DNA of 64,000 nucleotides from the NCBI GenBank assembly GCA_036563615.1, contig DATCMB010000011.1, positions 1 through 64,000 on the forward strand. Direction: 5' to 3'. The position numbers were made by a program, and so were the translations under genes. Position 1 is the first letter of the stretch; each line of letters starts with the position of its first letter. Positions 41,652 to 51,656 of the stretch are shown piece by piece. Origin of the DNA: Candidatus Binatia bacterium. GTDB lineage: Bacteria > Desulfobacterota > Binatia > UBA12015. Below the pieces are notes generated by a model, which was given only the letters and a program-made list of their open reading frames with translations, was not told the origin of the DNA and ran no database searches.

Positions 41652-41870
41652 TCAGCGCCCGACGCGCAGCGCGCCCTGCGTCGCGGCGCGTTCGGTCTCC
41701 AGGCGCGAGAAGCGCTCCACCGGACGGGCCGTGCTCAGACAGCGCGGGCAGATGGCGGTCTGACGACGTCCCTCTTCCTTGCGCGTCACCGCCCAGCCCA
41801 TCGCCTTCACCAGATAGGCGCTGGAAACGTCGGCTGGGGCGCCGCACGACTCGCAATGCCACGCGAACAT
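41652..41870 (-). CDS. Small zinc-ribbon protein, family copy A
   Basis: This 72-residue protein reads WHCESCGAPADVSSAYLVKA, MGW and ICPRCL: two CxxC pairs about 30 residues apart around a conserved GW. It shares the pattern W-x-C-x2-C-G-x2-A, (M/I)GW, C-x2-C with the genes at 46415 and 48654. The tail is basic and variable. It probably binds zinc, with unknown partners. GAGG lies 5 bases before the ATG. It lies between the response regulator gene and the tRNA-Arg region. Confidence 0.75.
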   Translation of the reverse strand: MFAWHCESCGAPADVSSAYLVKAMGWAVTRKEEGRRQTAICPRCLSTARPVERFSRLETERAATQGALRVGR

Positions 41871-42287
41871 AGCCGCCTCGTGTCGTCTACCGTCTACCGA
41901 GATGCGCCGAGAAAGGAGGAAGCGAACGACAAGGAGCTATGCCGGCGCGCCCGGCGACACAAGGGGGTTTGCTCGATACTTGACGATTTTCACGGTCGTG
42001 CGAGCGTTTGACGGCCGTGCGAGCGAAGGCTCGTTCGCTCGCGGCGTCGTGACACGCTGCGGCGTCGCGTGCCGCGTCAAGCACATGCGAGAAAGCGCGC
42101 GAGCACGCCGCGCCGGCTCGACGATCCCGATCCGTGCCCCGGCAGCACCGCCTGCCAAGCACCTGCCCGTCGCCGGCGGCAACGCCCACCCGACGGACCG
42201 ACGTCGGGATCGGAGAGCCGCCAGGACGGCCGGCCGTGCCGGCAGGGCGGCTCGAGGGCCGTCGCCGAGGAATGCCCCCGAAAAAGG
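41871..42287. other. Intergenic region upstream of the zinc-ribbon gene
   Basis: This 417-base stretch holds no gene that can be supported. Open frames here are short and lack ribosome sites or domains. The part at 41900-42010 is less GC-rich and may contain the promoter of copy A. One CGTCAAGCA 9-mer lies at 42075-42083. The tRNA-Arg terminator begins at its right end. Confidence 0.4.
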
Positions 42288-42313
42288 AAAAGCCCCCGTT
42301 TCCGGGGGCTTTC
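42288..42313 (-). terminator. Rho-independent terminator of tRNA-Arg
   Basis: Eight perfectly paired bases (AGCCCCCG at 42291-42298 with CGGGGGCT at 42303-42310) enclose a 4-nt loop. On the minus strand a T-rich run (TTTTCCTTTTT) follows. It sits 6 bases beyond the tRNA 3' end. Confidence 0.85.
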
Positions 42314-42318
42314 CTGCG

Positions 42319-42392
<74 letters not shown>

Positions 42393-42580
42393 ATCAGCCG
42401 TTCGGACACGGGTAGGTAGCCATAACGCTTGCGGGTGTCCAGTGACCTCTGCACGGCACGTCTCTTTCGCGGTCCCACGGGCGTCCTCGCAAGCCCGCCA
42501 GGTCGGGCGGTCGCAGCGCGAGCGCCTTGCGGCCTCCGAGACGAGGCATTAGTAGGAGGGGTCACGCGGAAAACGTGCTT

Positions 42581-42669
42581 GGAGAGATGGCCGAGTGGTC
42601 GAAGGCGCGCGCCTGCTAAGCGCGTATACGGGTAAAACCGTATCGAGGGTTCGAATCCCTCTCTCTCCG
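42581..42669 (+). tRNA. tRNA-Ser (GCU anticodon)
   Basis: This is a class II tRNA of 89 nt with acceptor GGAGAGA paired to TCTCTCC, anticodon loop CTGCTAA (GCT), a long variable arm (TATACGGGTAAAACCGTA) and T-loop GTTCGAATC. The discriminator is G and CCA is not encoded. It is divergent from tRNA-Arg with 188 bases between. Confidence 0.97.
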
Positions 42670-43001
42670 CTCGCACGGCGTGGCCGCTGAGCGGCCTCAC
42701 GCCACGGTCTCTCCGCAGGGCTCGACGCGCAAGGCAAGTCGCAAGGACAGCCTGCACGCGTGCACGCTCGCGCGAGATTGATCGATCCGCACGGCAGCGA
42801 CGGCGTCGTCCCCAGCCGACGCGCGCAACGCAGCGGTCGGCGCGCCGCGCACGCCCCAACCCTCGATCTTCTGCGCTTTTCTCCGATTCGCGTTGCACGA
42901 GTCGGGAGTTTCTTCTGCGCGTGCGCCGTAGCCTCTGCCGCACCTCGTTGCGTCGACGACGGACGCTCGAAGTGGCACGAGCATTGTTACTCCGCCCCGG
43001 C
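42670..43001. other. Intergenic region after tRNA-Ser(GCU)
   Basis: This 332-base stretch contains no recognised gene, repeat or terminator. Frames crossing it on both strands lack domains. An A/T-richer part near 42870-42920 could hold a promoter for the small gene at 43002. Confidence 0.4.
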
Positions 43002-43220
43002 ATGAACGAGACCACCACTTCCACCGAAACCGACACCTTCCTCCTGGTCCTGAACGATCCCGAGTTCGTTCGCGTCGGCGCGCTGCTCGGTCTGCGCGCA
43101 CGGGCGACGGACCAAGCCGACTCCCGTCTGGTGGAATCGTTCATCGACAGCGACGTTCAGTTCAGCAGCGGAAGACGCAGCCTCCTCGTGACGTCGCTTC
43201 CCAACATCCCGCCGCAGTAG
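43002..43220 (+). CDS. Small hypothetical protein
   Basis: This 72-residue acidic frame begins MNETTTSTETDTFLLVLNDP and continues with a helical GALLGLRARATDQADSRLVE. No family or motif is recognised. The ribosome site is poor. The composition is less Arg/Ala-biased than chance frames in this genome, which argues for a real gene, but no more than that. Confidence 0.4.
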   Translation: MNETTTSTETDTFLLVLNDPEFVRVGALLGLRARATDQADSRLVESFIDSDVQFSSGRRSLLVTSLPNIPPQ

Positions 43221-43507
43221 GACGCCCCATCAACGCGACCGCCCCTGCCCCCTCCCCCCAGGGCGCGGTCGCCACGGGGCCCCGACGCTGCTGCGCTCGC
43301 GTCGCGCCGCCACCCACGCGCTCGCACGGTCCGCTTCCCCCACCCCCCACCCCAAGGCGAGGCGGTACCTTTCCCCCAAGCGAGAAGCAGGCAGGCAACG
43401 ACGCGGGCGCAGCAGCCGTCACTCTCGCCGCACGCGCCTCGCGCGTGTGCCGCCGCCCCGCGCAGCGCCCCCTCAGACGTGCGGGAGCGCCGTGCATTCA
43501 CGCCGCG
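43221..43507. other. C-rich/G-rich tract region between convergent genes
   Basis: This 287-base gap carries runs of C on the plus strand: C4, C5 and C6 within 43242-43259, and C5, C6 and C4 separated by single A within 43337-43353. On the minus strand these are G-runs transcribed or read past the end of the membrane protein gene. They could form G-quadruplex-like structures. No gene is supported here. Confidence 0.4.
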
Positions 43508-45067
43508 CTACGCCGGCGGCGCCGGAAGCGGGCGCGGCTGTTCGCCGACCTGCCAGATCTGCGCGAAGCCGTCGTCGTAGAGGAGCCGCACGCCCGCGCT
43601 GCGCGCGAGGAGCTGGCGAAACGCCGCGTCGCGCGGCTGGTGCGTGACGAACACCCAGCGCCCGCCGAAGTCCTCGCCGATGATCCGCGCCGCGTCACGC
43701 GCCCGACCGCGCGACAGCGCGAGGTTCTTCGCGAAGAGCTGCGGATCCTTCTGGTAGAGGAAGATCGGGTCGAGACCCGAGACGTAGCGGCCATTCGGAC
43801 GGAACGCGTAGAGCACCGCGAAGTCCATCCACGACACGTGGTAGACGAGCTCGTCCGGCGCGGCGAGCTGCGTGAGCGCGGCCATCGCCGGCGCGTAGAC
43901 GTCGCCGTAGGCCTGACGCGCGAAGTTGTCGCGGACCTCCTGCACGCGCAGCAGCGAGAACGCAACGAAGCCGCACGCCAGCACCGTGAGCGGCCACGCG
44001 ACCGCCGGCCGCGCGCGGAGCAGCCGCGGCAGCGGCTCGCGGCCCGCGACGCGCGTCCACAGCGCGCCCGCGAGCAGCAGCGCCGCGACGACGAGCACGT
44101 CGACGAAGCGCCGCGAGCGCAGCGCGAGGACGAGCGCGCCGACGCCCAGCAGCGCGAGGTAGGTCAGCGTGCGGTCCCAGGCGGCGCGACCGCGCACGGC
44201 GAAGAGCGCGACGAGCCCGACGATCGCCGGCGCCCAGCCCGGGAACTGCGCGAGCAACGACTGCCAGCTCGCCGGACGCAGCTCGCTGCCGAACGCCTCG
44301 GGCGGAATCGCCGCCCCGCTCCCGCCGACGGTGCGTACGATGTCGACGATCTGCTCCGCGACGGTCAGGTTGTTCGGGAAGTACGGGTGCGCGAGCGAGG
44401 CGACGACGATCCCGGCGAGCACGCCGAGCGTCGTGCGCAGCGGAAAGCCCTCGCGGTGCACGAGCGCCACGACGATGCGCGCCGCGAGCAGCGCCGGTAG
44501 CAGCAGGAACGACGAGTGCGCGAGCACGTGCAGCGCCGAGACGACGAACAGCGTCTTCCAGCGGTCCTTCGCCAGCAGCGCGACCTCGAGCGTCACGAAC
44601 GCGAGCCCCAGGATGTGCGGACGCACCGAGGAGAGTCGCGTCACGTAGTACGGGCTCGCCGCGATCAGCAGCAGCACCCACAGCGCGCCGAAGCGCACGC
44701 CGAGCGCGCGCAGCGCGCACGCGAACGCCGCCAGCACCAGGAAGTCCAGGAAGACGACGTACCACTTGCCGCCGAGGCGGAAATCGCCGCCCGCGATGAA
44801 CGGCCGCAGCAGGACGTGAAACAGGAAGTCCTTGTCGCTGTACGCATCGGCCCACGTGCTGTGCACCGCCTGCGGGAAGGTCTTCTGCACGCCGTGCGTG
44901 GCGAGCTGCTCGGCGGCGCGGACGTGGAAGTAGCTGTCGAGGTCGTAGAGGCCCGTGAAGGAGAACTGCACCCACGCGAGCCACGCCGTCGCGAGCAGCA
45001 CGGCGAGCCACGTGAGGACGTGGTCGAGCGTGCGCCCGCTCTCCTGCTCCGTCTCCAAGGTGTCCAA
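43508..45067 (-). CDS. GT-C-like multi-spanning membrane protein
   Basis: This protein of about 519 residues has some eleven predicted membrane spans. Near the N-terminus, GLYDLDSYFHVRAAEQLATHG and later STWADAYSDKDFLFHVLL place acidic residues in the first outer loop, as in GT-C glycosyltransferases that use polyprenyl-phosphate sugars. The C-terminal 100 residues form a soluble domain (VSWMDFAVLYAFRPNGRYVSG, EDFGGRWVFVTH, VRLLYDDGFAQIWQV). No ATG or GTG precedes the first span; TTG at 45067 or 45058 is the likely start. The acceptor is unknown. It follows a DUF3616 gene on the same strand. Confidence 0.78.
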   Translation of the reverse strand: MDTLETEQESGRTLDHVLTWLAVLLATAWLAWVQFSFTGLYDLDSYFHVRAAEQLATHGVQKTFPQAVHSTWADAYSDKDFLFHVLLRPFIAGGDFRLGGKWYVVFLDFLVLAAFACALRALGVRFGALWVLLLIAASPYYVTRLSSVRPHILGLAFVTLEVALLAKDRWKTLFVVSALHVLAHSSFLLLPALLAARIVVALVHREGFPLRTTLGVLAGIVVASLAHPYFPNNLTVAEQIVDIVRTVGGSGAAIPPEAFGSELRPASWQSLLAQFPGWAPAIVGLVALFAVRGRAAWDRTLTYLALLGVGALVLALRSRRFVDVLVVAALLLAGALWTRVAGREPLPRLLRARPAVAWPLTVLACGFVAFSLLRVQEVRDNFARQAYGDVYAPAMAALTQLAAPDELVYHVSWMDFAVLYAFRPNGRYVSGLDPIFLYQKDPQLFAKNLALSRGRARDAARIIGEDFGGRWVFVTHQPRDAAFRQLLARSAGVRLLYDDGFAQIWQVGEQPRPLPAPPA

Positions 45068-45135
45068 GGCGCGACAACTTGCCGTGCGCGACGGCGCTCG
45101 TAAAGCGCGCGCGTCGCGCACCGCTCGACTCCGCG

Positions 45136-46290
45136 TCAGAACAGCGGCACGACCAGCTGGCGCGCCGGGACCACGCAGCGTTTCTTCTTCTTGTCGGTGT
45201 CGCCGTCGGCGAGGACGATCGCGCGCCGCGCCTCGGGCTGGATCACCAATCCCTCCGCCGTGGGCGGCAAGGTCTCGGTCGCGGTCTGGACGCGCAGGAT
45301 CGTCGCCCCGTCGCGCAGCAGCGCGGCCGGCATGCGCCAGAGCACGCTCGGCCGATCGCTGTCCTCGACGCTCCCCGCGATGCCCCAGACGAAGCCGTCC
45401 GCGTACGAGAGCTCGCGGATGCCGCGGCCGCCGAGGTCGACGGTCGCGACGGCGTCGAAGGCGATGTTGCCGTCGCGCACGATCTCGGGGACGAGACGCA
45501 GCAGGACCGCACGCCTCTCGACGAGCGGCGCGCGCAGCCCGATCCAGATCCGGCTCGTGCCGTTCTCCCCCGGAACCGCCGCCGCGCCCTCGATGTTGAA
45601 CGCGTCGCCCGGGCACTCGTCCTCGGAGCCGGCGACCTTCTCGGACGCCCTGTCGGCGGCGACGATCGCGTCGCACACCGCGCTGCGCTGCGCTCTGCGT
45701 GCGGGATCGGTCGTGTGCACGATCAGCTCGCCGTCGCAGTGCTCGAGCCGACGGCGCCAGTGCTTGCCCGAGGTCAGAAGCTCCGTCGCGAGATCGCGCA
45801 GCCGGACGCGCGCCACGCCGGCGCGCTCCTCGCGCAGACGGCACTTCGAGTCGCGGCCGTGCGAGCCGAAGGCGAGCACGCCGTCGCCGTCGCGGGCCAG
45901 CGCCTCGATGTCGTCGACGCGCGCCTTGCCGAGCGAAATTTGCCAGGGGACGCGCGGCACGAGCGTGCCGTCCTTCTCGACGTCGTAGGCGAAGAGGTCA
46001 CGGTCGTGCTCGTTGTCCGCGACCCAGACGCAGGTGCCCTCTTCCCCGCACGGCACCAGGAGCGCCGCCGAGGCCTCGCACACCGGATAGCGCTCGAGCA
46101 CCTTGGGCTCGCCGATCGCGCTCGCGCTGCGTGAGGCGAGCAGGGCGAGCAGCAGCGCGAGCGTCGCGGCGGTGCACGGTGGGGCTTGCCGTCGTCGTCT
46201 CGCGCCCGTCGTCTCGTGCCCTTTCTCGCGCCTCGTTGCGCGCGCCGTCGCACACGTCGCGCGCCTCTGTCGCCGGATCCTCCACCGCAT
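45136..46290 (-). CDS. DUF3616 family exported protein
   Basis: This 384-residue protein starts at the ATG at 46290 behind GGAGGAAG. A long basic N-terminus precedes a hydrophobic signal (AATLALLLALLASRSASA). The remainder matches DUF3616: VWVADNEHDRDLFAYDVE, DDIEALARDGDGVLAFGSHGR, FNIEGAAAVPG, IWIGLRAPLV, VDLGGRGIRELSYADGFVWG and PTAEGLVI. The family is a predicted beta-propeller of unknown function. It is 68 bases upstream of the GT-C-like gene and likely co-transcribed. Confidence 0.88.
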   Translation of the reverse strand: MRWRIRRQRRATCATARATRREKGHETTGARRRRQAPPCTAATLALLLALLASRSASAIGEPKVLERYPVCEASAALLVPCGEEGTCVWVADNEHDRDLFAYDVEKDGTLVPRVPWQISLGKARVDDIEALARDGDGVLAFGSHGRDSKCRLREERAGVARVRLRDLATELLTSGKHWRRRLEHCDGELIVHTTDPARRAQRSAVCDAIVAADRASEKVAGSEDECPGDAFNIEGAAAVPGENGTSRIWIGLRAPLVERRAVLLRLVPEIVRDGNIAFDAVATVDLGGRGIRELSYADGFVWGIAGSVEDSDRPSVLWRMPAALLRDGATILRVQTATETLPPTAEGLVIQPEARRAIVLADGDTDKKKKRCVVPARQLVVPLF

Positions 46291-46414
46291 CGCTTCCTCC
46301 CCGCGTGCAGCAAAACCTTGCTTTGCATCGGCCGCGCACGATACCGTCACGCGTCCCGGACCCGACTACCGCCTCCCACCGATCGCCTCAACGCCGCGGC
46401 CAGGAAGGACACGG

Positions 46415-46663
46415 ATGCCGATCTGGTGCTGTACCGAATGCGGGTGTGAAGCGGTGGCGTCGAACGTCGACATGGTCTTGTCGATGGGCTGGCTCGTCGA
46501 GCCGACCGAGTCGGAGGGCGAGCAGATCGGCGCGCTGTGCGCGAAGTGCCGCGTCTACCGCAAGGGGCCCGCGCGCTCGGCGGGCGTCGAGAGAGGCACC
46601 ACGGGACGCGATGCGAGCTCGCAGCGCGCGGATGCCAGGCAGCCGCGCGGGCCGCGCGGCTGA
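46415..46663 (+). CDS. Small zinc-ribbon protein, family copy B
   Basis: This 82-residue protein reads WCCTECGCEAVASNVDMVLS, MGW and LCAKCR, the same two-CxxC layout as the genes at 41652 and 48654. AGGAAGGA precedes the ATG at good spacing. The C-terminal 35 residues are basic and disordered. It is divergent from the DUF3616 gene. Confidence 0.75.
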   Translation: MPIWCCTECGCEAVASNVDMVLSMGWLVEPTESEGEQIGALCAKCRVYRKGPARSAGVERGTTGRDASSQRADARQPRGPRG

Positions 46664-46705
46664 GGTTCGGCGAGCCCGCTGCCCGCGACGCTCGCGAGGC
46701 TGTTT

Positions 46706-47503
46706 CTAGCGCCCGCCGAGGCCGCGGGCGCCGCGGCCGAAGGTGCCGCGGCGCTGGCTCATGGCGCCGCCGAACCCGCCGCCGCGGCCGAGATCGTTCC
46801 CACCCAGGCCTCCGCCGCCGAAGCCACCGATGCGGTCGTCGCGGCCGAGCGACGAGCCGCCGCCCTCGAGGTCGCGCGACCTCGCGCCGCGGCGGTCGAA
46901 GCTCGAGCCCGCTCGCTCCGTCGGTGGCACGATGCTGACCACGACGCGCGGCGGCTCGCGCTGCGCCGCCTCCTCGAAGAGCGCGCGCGGGTCGATCGTC
47001 GCCCTCTGCTGCGTCGAGCCCTGGTCGTCCGCCGCGCCGTCGCCGTCCGCGCCGGCAAGCGGCCCGGCGGCTTCGCCCGAGCGCGCGCCGAGGATCCGCT
47101 CGGACGCCCCGGACGTCTCGCTCTGCCCGAGCACGCGCGCGCCGCCGCGCGTCGCTGCGCCGGACGTCCCCGCCGCCGCGACCGCGCCGCTCACCGACGG
47201 CTGCCCTTGGGGGTCGCCCTGCTCCTTCGCCGCGGCCTGCGCGCCGTGCGTGCCGGGCTGTCCGCTGGCCGCTCGTTGCGGCGCCGCACCGGGCGCCGTC
47301 GCGGCGCTCGCTCGCGCCTCGGCGGCGGCCGCGCCGTCCACGGTCTCGAAGGTCCTCACCGGATGCTGCGGGTCCTCGGGCACCTGGCGTGGATCGTTGG
47401 TCAGGACGAGGTCGCCCTCCGCGTCGTTCCACATGTAGACGGTCGCCTCGGCGGAGGGGACGAGCAGCAGCGCGAGAAGGACGACGATGCCGAAAAGCTG
47501 CAT
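46706..47503 (-). CDS. DUF4124-like exported protein with Gly-rich tail
   Basis: This 265-residue protein starts at the ATG at 47503 behind GAGGAG. A signal peptide (MQLFGIVVLLALLLVPSAEA) leads to TVYMWNDAEGDLVLTNDPRQVP, the short DUF4124 module. Next comes an Ala/Gly/Gln-rich low-complexity region, and the last 60 residues are Gly/Arg-rich (GGFGGGGLGGNDLGRGGGFGG). It is probably periplasmic or envelope-associated; the function is unknown. It lies 22 bases after the coiled-coil gene. Confidence 0.75.
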   Translation of the reverse strand: MQLFGIVVLLALLLVPSAEATVYMWNDAEGDLVLTNDPRQVPEDPQHPVRTFETVDGAAAAEARASAATAPGAAPQRAASGQPGTHGAQAAAKEQGDPQGQPSVSGAVAAAGTSGAATRGGARVLGQSETSGASERILGARSGEAAGPLAGADGDGAADDQGSTQQRATIDPRALFEEAAQREPPRVVVSIVPPTERAGSSFDRRGARSRDLEGGGSSLGRDDRIGGFGGGGLGGNDLGRGGGFGGAMSQRRGTFGRGARGLGGR

Positions 47504-47525
47504 CGTGAATCTCCTCGCTTCGACG

Positions 47526-48422
47526 CTATCGCGCTCCGTCGCGGCTGTCGACGGGGGGCCGCTCGTTCTCCTGCTCGAGGTCGTCGAGCCGCCGCTCGAG
47601 ATCCTCCGCCGCGCTGCGCGCGGCGGCGAGCGCTTCCTCGGCACGACGGAGCTCGTCGCGTAGCTGCTCGGCCACTTTCTCCTTCTTCCGCACGTCGTCG
47701 GCGGCGCTGCGCAGCTCGGCGCGCAGGCGGCGGCGCTCGGCGTCGCGTCGCTTGCGCTCCGCGGCGAGACGCTTGCGCTCGGCGCGCTCGGCTCGCCGCT
47801 GCTCGCGCTCGGCGTCGCGCTTCTCGCGCGCCGCGTCGCGCTTGTCGCGCTCGGGTGCGCGCCCGACCGGCTCGGCGGCGCTCCGGCCGTGAGCGGTCGC
47901 CCGCTCTCGCTTCTCGGTCTCGCGCGCGGGTTTGCTGCGCGCCGCGCCGCCGTCGTCGCCCGCAGCGAGCGTCAAGGCGTCGAAGCCCGGCGCGTCGCGG
48001 TCGTCCTCGAGCGCGCCCGGCGGGTCCGGGTCGAAGCCGCCCGCGGCGGCGATCGCGGCCAGCGTCGCGCTCACGCGGCGCAGCGTCGCGTCGCTCGCCC
48101 CGAGGCCGACCTCGCGCAGCAGCTCCTCGGCGCGGCGGCGCAGCTCGCCGAGCCCGCGACGGTAGTCCTTCGCAGCCCCGACGTCGCCGTCGCGCAGCTT
48201 GGCCGCGGCGTCAAGCACCGAGTCGAAGGCCTTTCGCTGGCGCCAGTAGAGCTGGTTCACCGCCCAGGCCGACGCCGGCGGTCGGCGGCGCTTCGCCAGG
48301 CGCGCGGCGGCATCCCGCTCGCCGGCCTGCCGGAGGTCCGCCGCGAGGCGCTTTCGCGCCGCGACGAAGTCCTGCGGGCGGCTCCGGTACAGCTCCTCGA
48401 GCGCCTTGGCGTAGGCGGCCAT
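47526..48422 (-). CDS. Coiled-coil hypothetical protein
   Basis: This 298-residue protein has a conserved helical N-terminal domain (FVAARKRLAADLRQAGERDA, RRPPASAWAVNQLYWRQRKAFDSVLDAA). The Lys/Arg/Glu-rich C-terminal half has heptad character (EKRDAEREQRRAERAERKR, AEQLRDELRRAEEALAAARS) and should form a long coiled coil. Similar proteins occur in actinobacteria and deltaproteobacteria with no known role. It is first in a two-gene unit with the DUF4124-like gene. Confidence 0.78.
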   Translation of the reverse strand: MAAYAKALEELYRSRPQDFVAARKRLAADLRQAGERDAAARLAKRRRPPASAWAVNQLYWRQRKAFDSVLDAAAKLRDGDVGAAKDYRRGLGELRRRAEELLREVGLGASDATLRRVSATLAAIAAAGGFDPDPPGALEDDRDAPGFDALTLAAGDDGGAARSKPARETEKRERATAHGRSAAEPVGRAPERDKRDAAREKRDAEREQRRAERAERKRLAAERKRRDAERRRLRAELRSAADDVRKKEKVAEQLRDELRRAEEALAAARSAAEDLERRLDDLEQENERPPVDSRDGAR

Positions 48423-48653
48423 GCTCGATGATAGCGGCTTTGCCGTGTCGCCACGACGCGCCGCGCGGGTCGACGCAGCGCCAGCCGACGCGCGTCCCGA
48501 CGCCGCCCCGCGCACGCGGGCGCCACGCCAATTTTTTTCTCAACCCTGTCCGATTGTTCTTGACAACCCGCCCCCATGTGGCGGAGCTTCCTCGAGCCGC
48601 ATCCCCGAACACCCCGCGCGGCGCAGGTCTTCAACCGACGGCCGGAGCGCAAC

Positions 48654-48896
48654 ATGGAATGGAGCTGTTCTCGGTGTGGCCAGACGGCGAGCGCGAGCGA
48701 CTGGCACCTGCTCCTCGCGATCGGCTGGAAGCTCGACGAAAGCGGCAACTGCATCTGCGTGATGTGCCACCGGGACGCCGACGCGACCCTCAAGCGGCCA
48801 CCATCGCTCGCGCACCAATCCGGCGCCTGGATCGGACCGCCGCGGGACACGCCGCACACGGCTCTGCGCGAGCCGCGCGCCCGCAGGCCGCGCTGA
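48654..48896 (+). CDS. Small zinc-ribbon protein, family copy C
   Basis: This 80-residue protein reads MEWSCSRCGQTASASDWHLL, IGW and ICVMCH, the third member of the two-CxxC family in this window. CGGAG precedes the ATG at 48654; an upstream in-frame ATG at 48576 would add 26 unrelated residues. The tail is Pro/Arg-rich. It ends 88 bases before tRNA-Ser(UGA). Confidence 0.75.
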   Translation: MEWSCSRCGQTASASDWHLLLAIGWKLDESGNCICVMCHRDADATLKRPPSLAHQSGAWIGPPRDTPHTALREPRARRPR

Positions 48897-48984
48897 CCGC
48901 GAGCTCGTGCGCACGTCCCGCAGTGCGCATCTCGACGTCACGGAGATGCGCCGCCGCGCGCAAACTGCTTCAATCGGCGGTCAC

Positions 48985-49071
48985 GGAGGGGTGGCCGAGC
49001 GGTTGAAGGCACCGGTCTTGAAAACCGGCAGGCCCGCGAGGGTCTCGTGGGTTCGAATCCCACCCCCTCCG
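48985..49071 (+). tRNA. tRNA-Ser (UGA anticodon)
   Basis: This is a class II tRNA of 87 nt with acceptor GGAGGGG paired to CCCCTCC, an anticodon stem ACCGG/CCGGC around a loop with TGA, a long variable arm (GGCCCGCGAGGGTC) and GTTCGAATCCC in the T-arm. The discriminator is G and CCA is not encoded. Confidence 0.97.
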
Positions 49072-49220
49072 CTCGCTCCCGCGCCGCGCGGCGCACGACG
49101 GAGCGAACGACCGATCTCGAGATGCCGTCGGCCGCGCGCTTCCGCCCCTCGGGCCGATTGAAGTACAGCGGGACATCGGGGCGACGCCGGAGCGTCGCCG
49201 GAGCCGAAGGGAGGCCCGAG

Positions 49221-49739
49221 ATGCCGAACGCGATCGAACGCGAGGCCCGCGACACCTACGAGCGCTTCGTCGCCCTGCGCGACGAGATCGACGCCGGACG
49301 GCAGCGCTGGTCGGCGCTCGCCGACTTCTTCACCGAGGACGCGGCCTACATCGACCCGGCGTGGGGCCGCATCGAGGGGCGCGAGGCGATCCGCGAGTTC
49401 TTCGAGACGTCGATGTCCGGGCTCACCGGGCACGGCTGGTACACGCCGGAGAACTGGATCATGGTCGAGGGCCACCGCGTGGTCAGCCAGTGGGACCAGG
49501 TGCTCGGCGAAGGGCCCGACGGCAAGCGCTGGTTCGTCCCCGGTCTGTCGATCCTCTACTACGCGGGCGGCGGGCGGTTCTGCTACAGCCACGACATGCT
49601 CAACATGGTCCACGTCTTCGAGGTGATGAAGGCGATGGGCTGGAAGCCGCCGGCGACGGTCAACGTGCCGCCGCCCAATCCCAATCGAGACGTGTCGCTG
49701 CCCAGGGCCTGGAGGCACCTCGAGCCGCACAGGCCGTAA
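49221..49739 (+). CDS. SnoaL-like/NTF2-fold protein
   Basis: This 172-residue protein has the NTF2-like pattern FFTEDAAYIDPAWGRIEGRE, AIREFF, WIMVEGHRVVSQWDQ and a C-terminal helix. The cone-shaped fold is used by polyketide cyclases, isomerases and limonene epoxide hydrolase-like enzymes. The ATG at 49221 follows GGGAGGC. It lies 33 bases upstream of the acyl-CoA ligase gene, so a role in lipid or polyketide-like metabolism is possible, but the substrate is unknown. Confidence 0.85.
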   Translation: MPNAIEREARDTYERFVALRDEIDAGRQRWSALADFFTEDAAYIDPAWGRIEGREAIREFFETSMSGLTGHGWYTPENWIMVEGHRVVSQWDQVLGEGPDGKRWFVPGLSILYYAGGGRFCYSHDMLNMVHVFEVMKAMGWKPPATVNVPPPNPNRDVSLPRAWRHLEPHRP

Positions 49740-49760
49740 AGAACGAGACGGAAAAAGGAT

Positions 49761-49766
49761 TATACT
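49761..49766 (+). promoter_or_regulatory. -10-like element before the acyl-CoA ligase
   Basis: TATACT lies 6 bases before the ATG at 49773 in a short A/T-rich island. No good -35 element is seen at 16-18 bases. AAGGA at 49755-49759 is too far upstream for a normal ribosome site, so a leaderless transcript is possible. Confidence 0.3.
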
Positions 49767-49772
49767 TCGAGC

Positions 49773-51557
<1,785 letters not shown>

Positions 51558-51656
51558 CGGGCCGCGGTCCGCGCGTCGCGATGCCCTGCGTCGCGCAGCG
51601 CCCCGCGTGCGGCGCGGCGCCGAGCAGCGCCGAGCGCGTCGCGACCGCGAGCGAGC

